Shown: positions 55,699 to 63,912 of the stretch, one piece after another | Position numbering within the stretch: position 1 is the first letter of the stretch | How the letters are laid out: each line of letters starts with the position of its first letter | Source: Acidimicrobiaceae bacterium | GTDB taxonomy: Bacteria > Actinomycetota > Acidimicrobiia > Acidimicrobiales > RAAP-2 | Reading direction: 5' to 3' | DNA: 63,912 bases | Assembly: GCA_027449885.1 (NCBI GenBank) | Contig: DAIDKS010000025.1 | Coordinates: forward strand, 1 to 63,912 | The notes under the pieces: generated by a model | Seen by the model: only the letters and a program-made list of their open reading frames with translations | Databases searched by the model: none | What the model was told of the DNA's origin: nothing | Program-made: the position numbers and the translations under genes

Positions 55699-56049
55699 TC
55701 AGATCCGGTAGGCGCAGCCGTCGAGCGAGGCGACGAGCGAGCGGCGTCGGCGGCCACGCAGCTCGATCGTGATCTCTCTCGGGAAGCGGAGCATCGGGGT
55801 GACCAGGTGGACGTCCACGCCCTCGACCCTCCACGAGCAGAGCGGCGGATGCGTGACGGGCGGGGCGGTCGCCGCGTCGAGGAAGGTCAGCGTCCCCGAG
55901 CAGCAGCGAGACTCACGTCGGCTCAGGTAGACGGCGCCGCCCCGCGCGAGGGCGTAGTCCGTGACGCCCTCGCCGAGCGTGACCCGGACCGCCCGGGCGG
56001 CCGCGAGCGTCGCCGCCACCGGGTCGCCGACCGCGGGGTCCGACCTCAC
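55699..56049 (-). CDS. Conserved-looking small protein with CC motif, unknown
   Basis: Start GTG at 56049 overlaps the stop of the upstream thioredoxin-like gene (GTGA); 116 residues. Features are SRRESRCCSGTLTFLDA with adjacent cysteines and a beta-rich second half. The coupling to a thioredoxin-fold protein suggests a redox or metal-thiol role. No family is recognised. Confidence 0.6.
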   Translation of the reverse strand: MRSDPAVGDPVAATLAAARAVRVTLGEGVTDYALARGGAVYLSRRESRCCSGTLTFLDAATAPPVTHPPLCSWRVEGVDVHLVTPMLRFPREITIELRGRRRRSLVASLDGCAYRI

Positions 56050-56351
56050 GGTCGCCCCGCGGCGAGCACCACGGCGCGCAGCTGATCGAGCGTCGGTGCG
56101 CCCGCGGGCCCGGCGGGGGTGGCGTAGAGACGACAGGCCGCCGCAACGGGTTCGCGCTCGCCCGCGAAGGGGTCGCGACCCTCGACGAGGATGGTGGGCG
56201 ATCCGCGGTAGGCGAGGGCGCGGGCCCCCTCGAGAGTCGCCGACTCGTGGAGTTCGAGGGTGAGGTCGAACTCGTCGCGCAGGGCCTCGAGGACCGCCGC
56301 CGCACTCCGCCCGTTCGGGCAGTCCGCCTCGTAGAGAAGGTCGACCTTCAC
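56046..56351 (-). CDS. Thioredoxin-fold protein with CPN motif
   Basis: GTG at 56351 with GGGAGG upstream gives 101 residues. It opens with VKVDLLYEADCPNGRSA, the pattern of small thioredoxin-like proteins with a single Cys in the C-P-x-x position, then a beta strand GSPTILVEG with the cis-Pro-like element. The second cysteine of a CXXC is absent, so it is not an ordinary disulfide reductase. It is coupled to the following 116-residue gene and near the arsenic genes. Confidence 0.65.
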   Translation of the reverse strand: MKVDLLYEADCPNGRSAAAVLEALRDEFDLTLELHESATLEGARALAYRGSPTILVEGRDPFAGEREPVAAACRLYATPAGPAGAPTLDQLRAVVLAAGRP

Positions 56352-56511
56352 ACTGCCTCCCGCGTTCGGTGGGGTGCCACCCGTCCGACTCGTCGCACCG
56401 TACCCCCCCTCCCCACTCCGGTACGTCCTCGACGTGCTCGTCACGAGGGAACACCGATTCCGGCGTCACTATTCCGCCCCCGCCGATCGCCACCCTCGGT
56501 AGGCTTCGCCC

Positions 56512-57075
56512 GTGGCCTCATCCTCCGGAGACCGGACCGCCCAGTTCCCGCTCATCGAGCGGCGCTACGGCCAGCCCGTCGCCTTCTGGCTGGAGCGCCT
56601 CGGGGAGCTCGACGACACCCGCTACGCGGCCCAGATGGCCTACCTGCAGGAGGAGCACGGCTTCTCCCGGGCCCACGCCAACACCGTCGTCATGTACGCG
56701 CGAGGGTCCGAGAGCACGCGGCGCTTCGCCGACCCCGACGCCTACTTCGACGGCCTGAGTCCCGTCCAGGCGGCCACCTGCCGCAGGGTCTTCTCCGCCC
56801 TGCACGAGCGCTTCCCCGACCTCGAGCTCGTGGTCGCCTGGAACCAGCCGATGCTGCGCCGGGGCACGACCTACGTCTTCGGCATGTCGGCCGCCACCGA
56901 GCACCTACTCCTCATGCCCTGGGGCGAGGGGATCCTCGAGCACGTCGCCCCCCGCCTCACCGGGCTCACCGTGAAGAAGAAGACGGTCCAGGTCCCCTCG
57001 GACTGGACGGTCGACGTGGACCTCCTCGTCGCGATGGTCGCCGAGCGCCTCCGCCAGATGGGGTCCGCGGACTAG
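56512..57075 (+). CDS. DUF4287/DUF1801-like protein
   Basis: The protein has 187 residues from GTG 56512. The N-terminal 65 residues (LIERRYGQPVAFWLERLG, GFSRAHANTVVMYARG) are typical of DUF4287, and the second half (YFDGLSPVQAATCRRVF, PMWGEGI-like) resembles the DUF1801/DUF5655 YdhG-type fold. The function is unknown. It ends four bases into the convergent aminotransferase gene. Confidence 0.8.
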   Translation: MASSSGDRTAQFPLIERRYGQPVAFWLERLGELDDTRYAAQMAYLQEEHGFSRAHANTVVMYARGSESTRRFADPDAYFDGLSPVQAATCRRVFSALHERFPDLELVVAWNQPMLRRGTTYVFGMSAATEHLLLMPWGEGILEHVAPRLTGLTVKKKTVQVPSDWTVDVDLLVAMVAERLRQMGSAD

Positions 57076-58265
57076 TCGTCGTCCCCGGCCGGACACCCGG
57101 CGGCGACGAACCGTTCGAGGCGCGCGAGGCCCTCGGCGAGGTCCTCGCGCGAGGAGGCGTAGGAGAGGCGCACGTGGGTGTCCGCGGTCGCCGGGCCGAA
57201 GTCTCGACCGGGAGTCAGCGAGACGTGGGCCGACACGAGGGCCCGCTCGCAGAACGTCCCGGCGTCGAGGCCCGTCCCCGTGACGTCGAAGTAGGCGTAG
57301 AAGGCGCCGTCGGGATCGACGCCCACCGGGAGCCCGATCCGCGCGAGACCCTCGAGGACGATCCGGCGGCGAGCCACCAACTCGAGGCGCCGGTCCTCGC
57401 ACAGGGCGAGCGAGTCGGGGTGAAAGGCGGCCCGTGCCGCGATCTGGGCCGGCGCCGAGGCGCAGAGGAAGTAGTTCATCGCCAGCCGCTCGACCGGCCC
57501 GACGAGCCCCTCGGGCAGGATCGCCCACCCGAGGCGCCAGCCGGTCATCCCGAAGTACTTGGAGAAGCTGTTGATCACGATCGCGTCGGGATCGACCTCG
57601 AGCACGCTGCGGGGCGGCCGGCCGTCGACCGGCGGATCGGAGAGGTAGAGGTAGATCTCGTCGACGATCCGCCAGGCACCTCGCTCGCGCGCGAGGGAGC
57701 AGACGGCGTCGAGCTCCCCGAAGGGGAGCGACGTCCCGGTGGGGTTGGACGGCGTCGCGATCATGACCGACGTCGTGCGCTCGGTCCAGGCGCCCGCGAC
57801 GAGGTCCCGGTCGAGCTGGAAGCGCGACGCCGGCGTCGTGGCGAGCGTGACGGCCCGCCCACCGACGGACTCGACGAGCTGGCGATTGCAGGGGTAGGAG
57901 GGGTCGGCCATGATCACCTCGTCGCCGACGTCGGTCGTGGCGGCGATCACGAGCACGAGGGCCGCGGAGGCGCCCGAGGTGACGACGATGCGCGCCGGGT
58001 CGACCTCGACGCCGTGACGGGCCCGGTAGAAGTCGGCGATGTCGCGACGCAGGGCCGGTGATCCCATCGCCGGCGTGTAGGCGAGGGGGCGACCGTCCAT
58101 CGCCTCGCGCATCGCCTCGCGAACGAGGGGCGGGGCCCCGAAGTCGGGCTCGCCGACGCTGAGGGTGACGACGCGCTCGCCCCGGGCGATCATGTCGGCG
58201 GCCCGGCGCGTGATGTCCATCGCGTGGAAGGGCTCGATCCTCTGGGCGCGCTCGGCGAGCTTCAC
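57072..58265 (-). CDS. PLP-dependent aminotransferase, class I/II
   Basis: This 397-residue fold-type I aminotransferase has SVGEPDFGAP, SGASAALVL, TPSNPTGT, the Schiff-base Lys in NSFSKYFGMTGWRLG, and a C-terminal Arg in HVRLSYA that binds the substrate carboxylate. It resembles aspartate or aromatic aminotransferases. The exact amino donor cannot be told from sequence. It is monocistronic, with a GGAGG site five to six bases before ATG. Confidence 0.92.
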   Translation of the reverse strand: MKLAERAQRIEPFHAMDITRRAADMIARGERVVTLSVGEPDFGAPPLVREAMREAMDGRPLAYTPAMGSPALRRDIADFYRARHGVEVDPARIVVTSGASAALVLVIAATTDVGDEVIMADPSYPCNRQLVESVGGRAVTLATTPASRFQLDRDLVAGAWTERTTSVMIATPSNPTGTSLPFGELDAVCSLARERGAWRIVDEIYLYLSDPPVDGRPPRSVLEVDPDAIVINSFSKYFGMTGWRLGWAILPEGLVGPVERLAMNYFLCASAPAQIAARAAFHPDSLALCEDRRLELVARRRIVLEGLARIGLPVGVDPDGAFYAYFDVTGTGLDAGTFCERALVSAHVSLTPGRDFGPATADTHVRLSYASSREDLAEGLARLERFVAAGCPAGDDD

Positions 58266-58479
58266 GGGACCTCCTTCGGATCGGTCGACCCGTCGACGGG
58301 TGACCCGGCCGACCGTACACGAGGGGGCGCCGCGGTTCGGCGGCGGATCGAGGGAGTGCCCGGCGGCGCGCCCGGGCGCCGTCCGGGGACGCCGTGACCT
58401 AGGAATCGCCGGCGGACGTCGATAGGCTGGGACTCTCTAGATCCCTCGGCGAGGAGCTCCTCCCGCCGCGGAGAGAGGG

Positions 58480-59805
58480 GTGGGGGTGGCCGACGAGTCC
58501 CTGGTGTCCTCGCTCCGAGGTCTGTCGGACCCGGCCAGCGTGATGCGCCGAGTCGTCACGGCCGCGCTCGAGCTCCTGCCCGCGGCGACCGGCTCGGCCG
58601 TCGAGCTCGAGGATGCGGGCGACATGGTCTACGCGTACGCGGCGGGGTCGCTCGAGCCCTTCGTGGGGCTCCGCCTGGCGGGCCGCGGGAGCCTCTCCGG
58701 TCTCACGGTGGAGCTGGGGACCACGCTCTCGTGCGCGGACACCGAGACCGACGATCGGGTCGATCGCGACGCCTGCCGCCGCGTCGGCGCGCGCTCGATG
58801 GTCTGCGTCCCCCTCCAGTCGGCGACGCGCCGCGTGGGCGTCCTCAAGGTGTCGGCCGCGCACCCGAGCGCCTTCAGCGACAGTGACGTGGTGACGCTCG
58901 CCGACCTCTCGTCCTTCATCACGACCGCCATCGCCGCGGCCGGCGACATCGGGGACTCGGCCACGGCGGTCCTCGCCACGTCACGACACCGCGACGGGCG
59001 ATCGTCCGGGGCGGCGGCGGTGTCGGGGTTCATGGCGCACGTCCTCAGCTCGCCGGGCCCCCGCGACGACGCCACGGTCCGTCGCGTGCGCGACGTCATC
59101 GAGGCCGGGCACCTGCTGATCGTGCACCAGCCCATCTTCGACGTGCGTACCGGTCGGCCGGTGGCGAGCGAGGCCCTCAGCCGGGTCATCGCCGAGCCCG
59201 CCCGTCCTCCCGACCAGTGGTTCGCCGACGCGTGGCGGGTCGGTCTCGGGGCCGAGCTCGAGAGCCGGGCCGCGCGGCTCGCGCTCGCGGACCTGCCCCA
59301 CCTTCCCCACGACTGTCGCCTGGCGATCAACTGCAGCCCCCAGTTCCTCGAGCACCCCCTCGCGGGCGAGATCGCCACCTGGCCCTCGCTCGACCGGATC
59401 GTCCTCGAGATCACCGAGCACGTCGACGCCGAGGACTTCGCCCGGACCCGCGACGTCCTCCAGCCCCTGCGCGAGCGGGGGCTGCGCATCGCGATGGACG
59501 ACGCCGGCAACGGCTACTCGAGCCTGCGGCGCCTGATCGACCTCGCCCCGGACGTCATCAAGCTCGACGTCGCCCTGGTGCGCGGCATCGACGTCGACCC
59601 GGTTCGCCGGAGCCTCGCTCGCGCCATCGTCGACTTCGCTCACGACGTCGGAGCCGACGTCGTGGCGGAGGGGGTCGAGGTGGACGCCGAGCTCGACACC
59701 CTGGTGGGGCTGGGAATCTTCACCATCCAGGGGTTCCTCCTCGCCCGACCCGGCCCGGTCGAGCACGTGGCGCCGATCGGTGCCCCCGGCCGAGCCCCGT
59801 CCTGA
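58480..59805 (+). CDS. GAF-EAL cyclic-di-GMP phosphodiesterase
   Basis: The protein has 441 residues from GTG 58480 (a second GTG two codons later is possible). Residues about 15-150 form a GAF sensor; about 200-435 form an EAL domain. Catalytic residues are present: EAL in SEALSRV, LAINCSP, VLEITEH, MDDAGNGYSSL, VIKLD and AEGVE. It should linearise cyclic-di-GMP in response to a small ligand. No GGDEF domain is attached. It is soluble, with no membrane segment. Confidence 0.9.
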   Translation: MGVADESLVSSLRGLSDPASVMRRVVTAALELLPAATGSAVELEDAGDMVYAYAAGSLEPFVGLRLAGRGSLSGLTVELGTTLSCADTETDDRVDRDACRRVGARSMVCVPLQSATRRVGVLKVSAAHPSAFSDSDVVTLADLSSFITTAIAAAGDIGDSATAVLATSRHRDGRSSGAAAVSGFMAHVLSSPGPRDDATVRRVRDVIEAGHLLIVHQPIFDVRTGRPVASEALSRVIAEPARPPDQWFADAWRVGLGAELESRAARLALADLPHLPHDCRLAINCSPQFLEHPLAGEIATWPSLDRIVLEITEHVDAEDFARTRDVLQPLRERGLRIAMDDAGNGYSSLRRLIDLAPDVIKLDVALVRGIDVDPVRRSLARAIVDFAHDVGADVVAEGVEVDAELDTLVGLGIFTIQGFLLARPGPVEHVAPIGAPGRAPS

Positions 59806-59875
59806 CGGCGGTGCCCGGGCCGGGCCCCACCGCCATTTCTGATACCTGAGTCATATGTCGGTATAAGTTGGACAT

Positions 59876-61831
59876 GTGAGCAGTCCCCTCGGCCCCGAAC
59901 CCCTGTGGTCGCCCCCCGCCGACCGCCGTCGCCGATCCCGCCTCGACGCGCTACGTCGTCGTCGCGGGGCCGCCGACTACGACGAGCTCTGGCGGTGGTC
60001 GGTCGACCCCGCGACCTCGGGCGAGTTCTGGGGCGCCGTCGCCGAGGAGTTCGCCGTCCCCGTCCTCGCCGCCGACCGCCCGGCGTGGCGGACCGACCCG
60101 AGCCGGGTCCCGGGCGTCGAGTGGTTCCCGGGGGCGACCCTCAACTACGCCGAGGTCGCCCTGCGCGGTCGCGAGGGCGACGACCGCCCGGCCCTCGTCG
60201 CCCACGACGACGCGCGCGGTCGGAGCGAGCTGAGCGGGTCCGAGCTCGTCGCGCTGGTCGGACGCCTCCAGCACGGCCTGCGCGCGCGGGGGGTCGGGGC
60301 GGGCGACGTCGTCGCCGGCTACCTGCCGAACGTCCCCGAGACGGTCGCCCTCATGCTCGCGACCGTGGCCCTCGGGGCGACCTGGACGTGCTGCGCCCCC
60401 GAGACCGGTCCCGAGGGCGTCCTCGACCGGCTCGTCCAGACCGAGCCCCGCGTCCTCGTCGCCGTCGACGGCTACCACTACGGGGAGCGCCGGCGCGACC
60501 TGCGCGAGGACGCCGACCGGGTGCGGGCGGGACTGCCCACCGTGCGCCACGCGGTCCGACTCCCGCTCGTCGGGCTGCCGGCCGACCCGGCCTGGGAGGC
60601 GTGGGACGACCTCGCGGCGACGGGCGGAGCCCCCGACTTCGTCCCCGTCCCCTTCGACCACCCGCTCTACGTCCTCTACTCCTCGGGCACGACGGGTCGA
60701 CCGAAGGCCATCGTGCACGGCCACGGCGGGATCGTCCTCGAGCACGTGAAGGCCCTCGGCTACCACTTCGACGTCGGGCCCGACGACACCTTCTTCTGGT
60801 ACACGACGACCGGCTGGATGATGTGGAACTTCTGCGTCTCCGGGCTCCTCCTCGGTGCGACGGTGGCCCTCGTCGACGGGCATCCCTCGAGCCCCGAGCC
60901 CGACCGGCTCTGGGCCCTCATGGCCCGCGAGGGCGTCACCGTGGGGGGCGTCGGCGCGGCCTACCTCGTCGCCTCGGCGAAGGCCGGGCTGCGGCCCGGC
61001 GCCACCCACGACCTCTCCCGACTCGTCACGCTCGGCTCGACCGGCTCCCCGCTCCCGGCCGACGCCGCGGCCTGGGTCTACCGCGAGGTGGCGAGCGACC
61101 TCCTCCTCGCCTCCTTCAGCGGCGGCACGGACGTCTGCTCGGGCTTCGTCGGGGGCAGTCCCCTCCACGACGTCGTCGCCGGCGAGATCAGCTGCCGGTG
61201 CCTCGGGGCCGACGTCGAGGTGGTCGACGACGAGGGCCGTCCGGTCGTCGACGTCGAGGGCGAGCTGACCCTCGCCCACCCCCTGCCGTCGATGCCGGTG
61301 CGATTCCTCGGCGACCCCGACGGGGCGCGCTACCGCGCCGCCTACTTCGAGCGCTTCCCCGGACGCTGGGCCCACGGCGACCGGGCGACCGTGACCTCGC
61401 GCGGGACGGTCGTCATCACCGGCCGCTCCGACGGGACCCTCAACCGGGGCGGGGTCCGCATGGGGACCGCCGAGTTCTACGCCGTGGTCGAGGCCCTCGA
61501 CGGGGTCGCGGACTCCCTCGTCGTCCACCTCGAGGACCCCGACGGCGGACCCGGCGAGCTCTGGCTCTTCGTCGTCGCCCGCGAGGGCCACGACCACCCG
61601 GCCCTCGAGGCGTCGGTGCGCGACGCCCTGCGTCGGCGCCTCTCGCCCCGGCACGTCCCCGACCGGGTGATCTTCGTTCCGTCGGTCCCCCGGACGCTCT
61701 CGGGCAAGAAGATGGAGGTACCGGTCAAGCGCCTCCTCGCCGGCGCCGACCCGGCGACGGTCGTGACGGTCTCGTCGATGGCCAACCCCGAGAGCCTGGA
61801 CCCGATCCTCGCGCTCGCGGCGTCTCGCTAG
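59876..61831 (+). CDS. aacS: Acetoacetyl-CoA synthetase
   Basis: This 651-residue ANL enzyme starts at GTG 59876 and has the AacS N-terminal domain (LWRWSVDPATSGEFWGAV), YSSGTTGRPKAIVHGHGG, the WYTTTGWMMWNFCVSGLL segment characteristic of acetoacetate ligases, and the catalytic Lys in LSGKKMEVPVKRLL. It activates acetoacetate with ATP and CoA, feeding ketone-type intermediates into thiolysis. Its stop overlaps the convergent ligase gene by four bases. Confidence 0.95.
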   Translation: MSSPLGPEPLWSPPADRRRRSRLDALRRRRGAADYDELWRWSVDPATSGEFWGAVAEEFAVPVLAADRPAWRTDPSRVPGVEWFPGATLNYAEVALRGREGDDRPALVAHDDARGRSELSGSELVALVGRLQHGLRARGVGAGDVVAGYLPNVPETVALMLATVALGATWTCCAPETGPEGVLDRLVQTEPRVLVAVDGYHYGERRRDLREDADRVRAGLPTVRHAVRLPLVGLPADPAWEAWDDLAATGGAPDFVPVPFDHPLYVLYSSGTTGRPKAIVHGHGGIVLEHVKALGYHFDVGPDDTFFWYTTTGWMMWNFCVSGLLLGATVALVDGHPSSPEPDRLWALMAREGVTVGGVGAAYLVASAKAGLRPGATHDLSRLVTLGSTGSPLPADAAAWVYREVASDLLLASFSGGTDVCSGFVGGSPLHDVVAGEISCRCLGADVEVVDDEGRPVVDVEGELTLAHPLPSMPVRFLGDPDGARYRAAYFERFPGRWAHGDRATVTSRGTVVITGRSDGTLNRGGVRMGTAEFYAVVEALDGVADSLVVHLEDPDGGPGELWLFVVAREGHDHPALEASVRDALRRRLSPRHVPDRVIFVPSVPRTLSGKKMEVPVKRLLAGADPATVVTVSSMANPESLDPILALAASR

Positions 61832-63336
61832 CGGGTCTCCCCCCGCGCGCGGCTCGCGAGGGCCGCGCGGTCGAGCTTGCCCACCGCGGTGCGCGGGAGG
61901 GACGCCACCACGCGGAAGTCGCGCGGCGCCTTGTAGGCGGCGAGCTCGCGACGGAGGTGGGCGCGCAGCTCGTCCGGTTCCGCCCGCGCCCCCGGGGCCA
62001 GCACCAGGTAGGCCACGCCCACCTCCCCCCACCGGTCGTCGGGGACCGGGACGACCGCCGCGTCGAGGACCCCGGGGTAGGCGTCGAGCACCCGCTCGAC
62101 CTCGGCGGGGTAGACGTTCTCCCCGCCCGAGACGTACATCTCCTTGATGCGCCCGACGACCCGGTAGTAGCCCGCCGCGTCCCGGGACGCGACGTCGCCG
62201 CTGCGGAGCCACTCGCCGGTGAAGGCCGCCCGGGTCGACTCGGGGTCGTGCAGGTAGCCGCGCACGACGTTCGGCCCGCGCACGCAGAGCTCGCCCTCGC
62301 CCGGCCCCTCGACGAAGGCGTCGGTCGCGGGATCGTAGAGGGCCACCTCGACGAAGGGGTAGGGACGACCCACGCTCCCCGCGTGGTCCGCCATCTCCTC
62401 GGGCCGCAGACAGCACACGTTGGGCGCCGCCTCGGTGAGTCCGTACCCCTGGACGACCCGCACCCCGCGCTCGGCCCACCGGGTGGCGAGGTGCTCGGGC
62501 ATCACCGCCCCACCGACGACGACCTCGCGCAGCCGGCCGAGGTCGCTCGACGCGAACCGGGGCGACTGCGCGAGCAGGAGGTAGGTCGTCGGGACCCCCA
62601 TCATCGAGCGCACCCGTCCCCGGTCGATGATCGCGAGGGCCCGCTCGGCGTCGAAGTCGGCCTCCAGCACGACCCGCGCGCCGCGCCGCCACGCGAGGAG
62701 CGGCTGCACGTTCCATCCCCCCACGTGGAACTGGGGGAGGACCTGGAGGACGCCGTCGTCGGGACCGAGCGGCACCACGGCGGCGAGGCTCTCGTTGGTC
62801 CAGTGGCAGTTGGCGTGGCTCAGCGCGACGGCCTTCGGGACACCGGTCGAGCCCGACGTCGCGATCACCAGGACCGGGTCGTCGGGATCGGGGGCGCTCG
62901 CGACCCCCGTCGGCCCGTCCGCGCGGAGGTCGTCGGGACGCACGACGTCCGCGACGGCCGCGCGCACGACGTCGTCGAGCCGCGAGGACCACCGCGGCGA
63001 CACGACGAGCAGGCGAGCCCGGACGAGCTCCAGCTGGGCCCGGATCTCCACGGGCGCGAGGCGCCAGTTGAGGGGGAAGAGCGCGGCGCCGAGACGGGCG
63101 CAGGCGAAGAGCAGGGCCACCGGCGCGGGGTGGTTCTCGCTGAGGCTCGCGACGACGTCGCCCCGGCGCACGCCCCGCGCGGCGAGGGCGCGCGCCATCG
63201 ACGCGGCGGTCGCGTCGAGCTCGCGGTAGGTGATCCGCTCGTCCCCGTACTCGATGGCGACCGCGTCGGGACGGTCGCGCACCGTCGCGTCGAGCCACGT
63301 CCCCACGAGGACGTCCGGTCCCGCGGAGGATGCCAC
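61828..63336 (-). CDS. AMP-forming acyl-CoA ligase
   Basis: With GTG at 63336 (AGGGG five bases before) it has 502 residues. ATSGSTGVPKAVALSHAN, YGLTE, WLRSGDV and the C-terminal Lys in TAVGKLDRAAL mark an ANL-family ligase of the fatty-acid type. The region before the chosen start belongs to the TetR gene in another frame. It lies 8 bases downstream of the TetR gene and is probably under its control. Confidence 0.9.
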   Translation of the reverse strand: MASSAGPDVLVGTWLDATVRDRPDAVAIEYGDERITYRELDATAASMARALAARGVRRGDVVASLSENHPAPVALLFACARLGAALFPLNWRLAPVEIRAQLELVRARLLVVSPRWSSRLDDVVRAAVADVVRPDDLRADGPTGVASAPDPDDPVLVIATSGSTGVPKAVALSHANCHWTNESLAAVVPLGPDDGVLQVLPQFHVGGWNVQPLLAWRRGARVVLEADFDAERALAIIDRGRVRSMMGVPTTYLLLAQSPRFASSDLGRLREVVVGGAVMPEHLATRWAERGVRVVQGYGLTEAAPNVCCLRPEEMADHAGSVGRPYPFVEVALYDPATDAFVEGPGEGELCVRGPNVVRGYLHDPESTRAAFTGEWLRSGDVASRDAAGYYRVVGRIKEMYVSGGENVYPAEVERVLDAYPGVLDAAVVPVPDDRWGEVGVAYLVLAPGARAEPDELRAHLRRELAAYKAPRDFRVVASLPRTAVGKLDRAALASRARGETR

Positions 63337-63344
63337 GCTCGCCC

Positions 63345-63912
63345 CTACTTCACCCCGTCGGCCGGCGGCGTCGCCACGCCCAGCAGGCGCGCGAGGATCG
63401 CCACCATCTCCTCGAAGACGGCGGGGGGCACCTCGGTCGCCTCGTCCCAGAGGATCCACCGCATCCCGACGGCCTCGCCCACCGCGATGAGCGACCAGGC
63501 GAGGACCGCGGGGTCGCCCGGGGCGATCTCGCCGCGGGCCATCGCGTCGCGCAGCGGCGGGATGTAGTGGGCGATGATGCTCTCGTAGTGCTGGCGCATC
63601 GCCCGGGGCGAGACGAACTCGGCCTGGCGGATCACGCGGTAGAGGGCCGGGTGCTCGGCGGTGAAGCGGAAGAAGCCGGCGAAGCCGAGCCGCTCGGCCT
63701 CGAGGCGGGTCGTCGCCCCGGCGGCGGCCTCCGTCATGGCGTGGCGGACGCGGCGGTTGAGGTCGGCGACCACCTCCTCGAAGACGGCCAGCTTGCTCGC
63801 GAAGTAGAGGTAGAAGGTCCCCTGGGCGACGCCGGCGACCTCGGTGATCTTCGCGACCGAGGCGTCGTGGTAGCCGTACTCGCCGAAGACCTGTTCGGCC
63901 GCCTCCAGCAGG
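63345..63912 (-). CDS. TetR-family regulator (5' end beyond window)
   Basis: The frame is open to the window edge; 189 residues are visible. The visible N terminus has the TetR HTH (YGYHDASVAKITEVAGVAQGTFYLYFASKLAVF) given here by its key part GTFYLYF, followed by a C-terminal domain with FFRFTAEHPALYRVIRQAEF, common in regulators of fatty-acid genes. It precedes the acyl-CoA ligase gene by 8 bases and likely regulates it. Confidence 0.88.
   Translation of the reverse strand, partial: LLEAAEQVFGEYGYHDASVAKITEVAGVAQGTFYLYFASKLAVFEEVVADLNRRVRHAMTEAAAGATTRLEAERLGFAGFFRFTAEHPALYRVIRQAEFVSPRAMRQHYESIIAHYIPPLRDAMARGEIAPGDPAVLAWSLIAVGEAVGMRWILWDEATEVPPAVFEEMVAILARLLGVATPPADGVK

Noticed and set aside
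59905..63567. Very long open frames over the acetoacetyl-CoA synthetase and ligase genes (1220 aa on +, 1115 aa on -)
   Set aside because: They are antisense or out-of-frame shadows caused by high GC. The translations are Arg/Pro-rich with no domain, while the true genes have complete ANL motifs.

Overview
The window looks like a chromosome segment of a GC-rich actinomycete. Evidence includes many GTG starts, ATGA/GTGA gene overlaps, an Amt-GlnK pair, a mycobacterial-type membrane Fe-S oxidoreductase beside dCTP deaminase, and many acyl-CoA ligases and TetR regulators. An acidimicrobial or related lineage is possible, but I cannot prove the class from sequence alone.

Layout. (1) 1-5.3 kb, very GC-rich core: end of an MFS transporter, a TetR regulator, glnK-amt, the Fe-S oxidoreductase and dcd. 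(2) 5.35-27.2 kb: a genomic island of about 21.8 kb inserted in the 3' end of a tRNA-Gly(CCC) gene. A 40-bp exact copy of the tRNA 3' end (5380-5419) recurs at 27169-27208 next to xis and int. Phased TTCGCC repeats lie just inside the left end, and a related 35-bp element lies inside both ends. The cargo is (a) a tightly overlapping operon of a 1719-aa YprA/DruE-type helicase with DUF1998 and a Vsr-like nuclease tail, a SNF2-type helicase, a large N6-adenine methylase and a membrane coiled-coil protein, which is a DISARM/Druantia-related defence system; (b) two small helical proteins; (c) a divergent pair of paralogous tyrosine recombinases; (d) a DprA/phosphoribosyltransferase pair resembling the ShosTA toxin-antitoxin defence; and (e) a 69-aa orphan. 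(3) 27.2-49.7 kb: a catabolic region with somewhat lower GC by eye. It holds 4-hydroxybutyryl-CoA dehydratase, thiolase, 2-oxoacid dehydrogenase E1alpha, E1beta and E2, two SDRs, a zinc alcohol dehydrogenase plus a truncated one, two acyl-CoA ligases, a cyclase-family hydrolase, a complete Liv-type ABC importer with its binding protein, and two TetR regulators. (4) 49.7-63.9 kb, very GC-rich: MFS with a ChrB-like protein, amidase, a divergent arsR/acr3 pair with its operator, several small unknown genes, an aminotransferase, a GAF-EAL phosphodiesterase, acetoacetyl-CoA synthetase, another acyl-CoA ligase and a TetR gene cut by the window edge.

How the parts fit. The island is a mobile defence island: its int/xis and att sites would move it, and its cargo is two probable anti-phage modules. 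The catabolic region probably imports an acid by the Liv transporter, activates it with the ligases, oxidises and cleaves it by the dehydrogenases, hydrolase and the oxoacid dehydrogenase complex, and finishes through crotonyl-CoA and thiolase to acetyl-CoA, under acyl-CoA-responsive TetR control. The substrate cannot be named from sequence. No E3 gene for the oxoacid dehydrogenase is present in the window.
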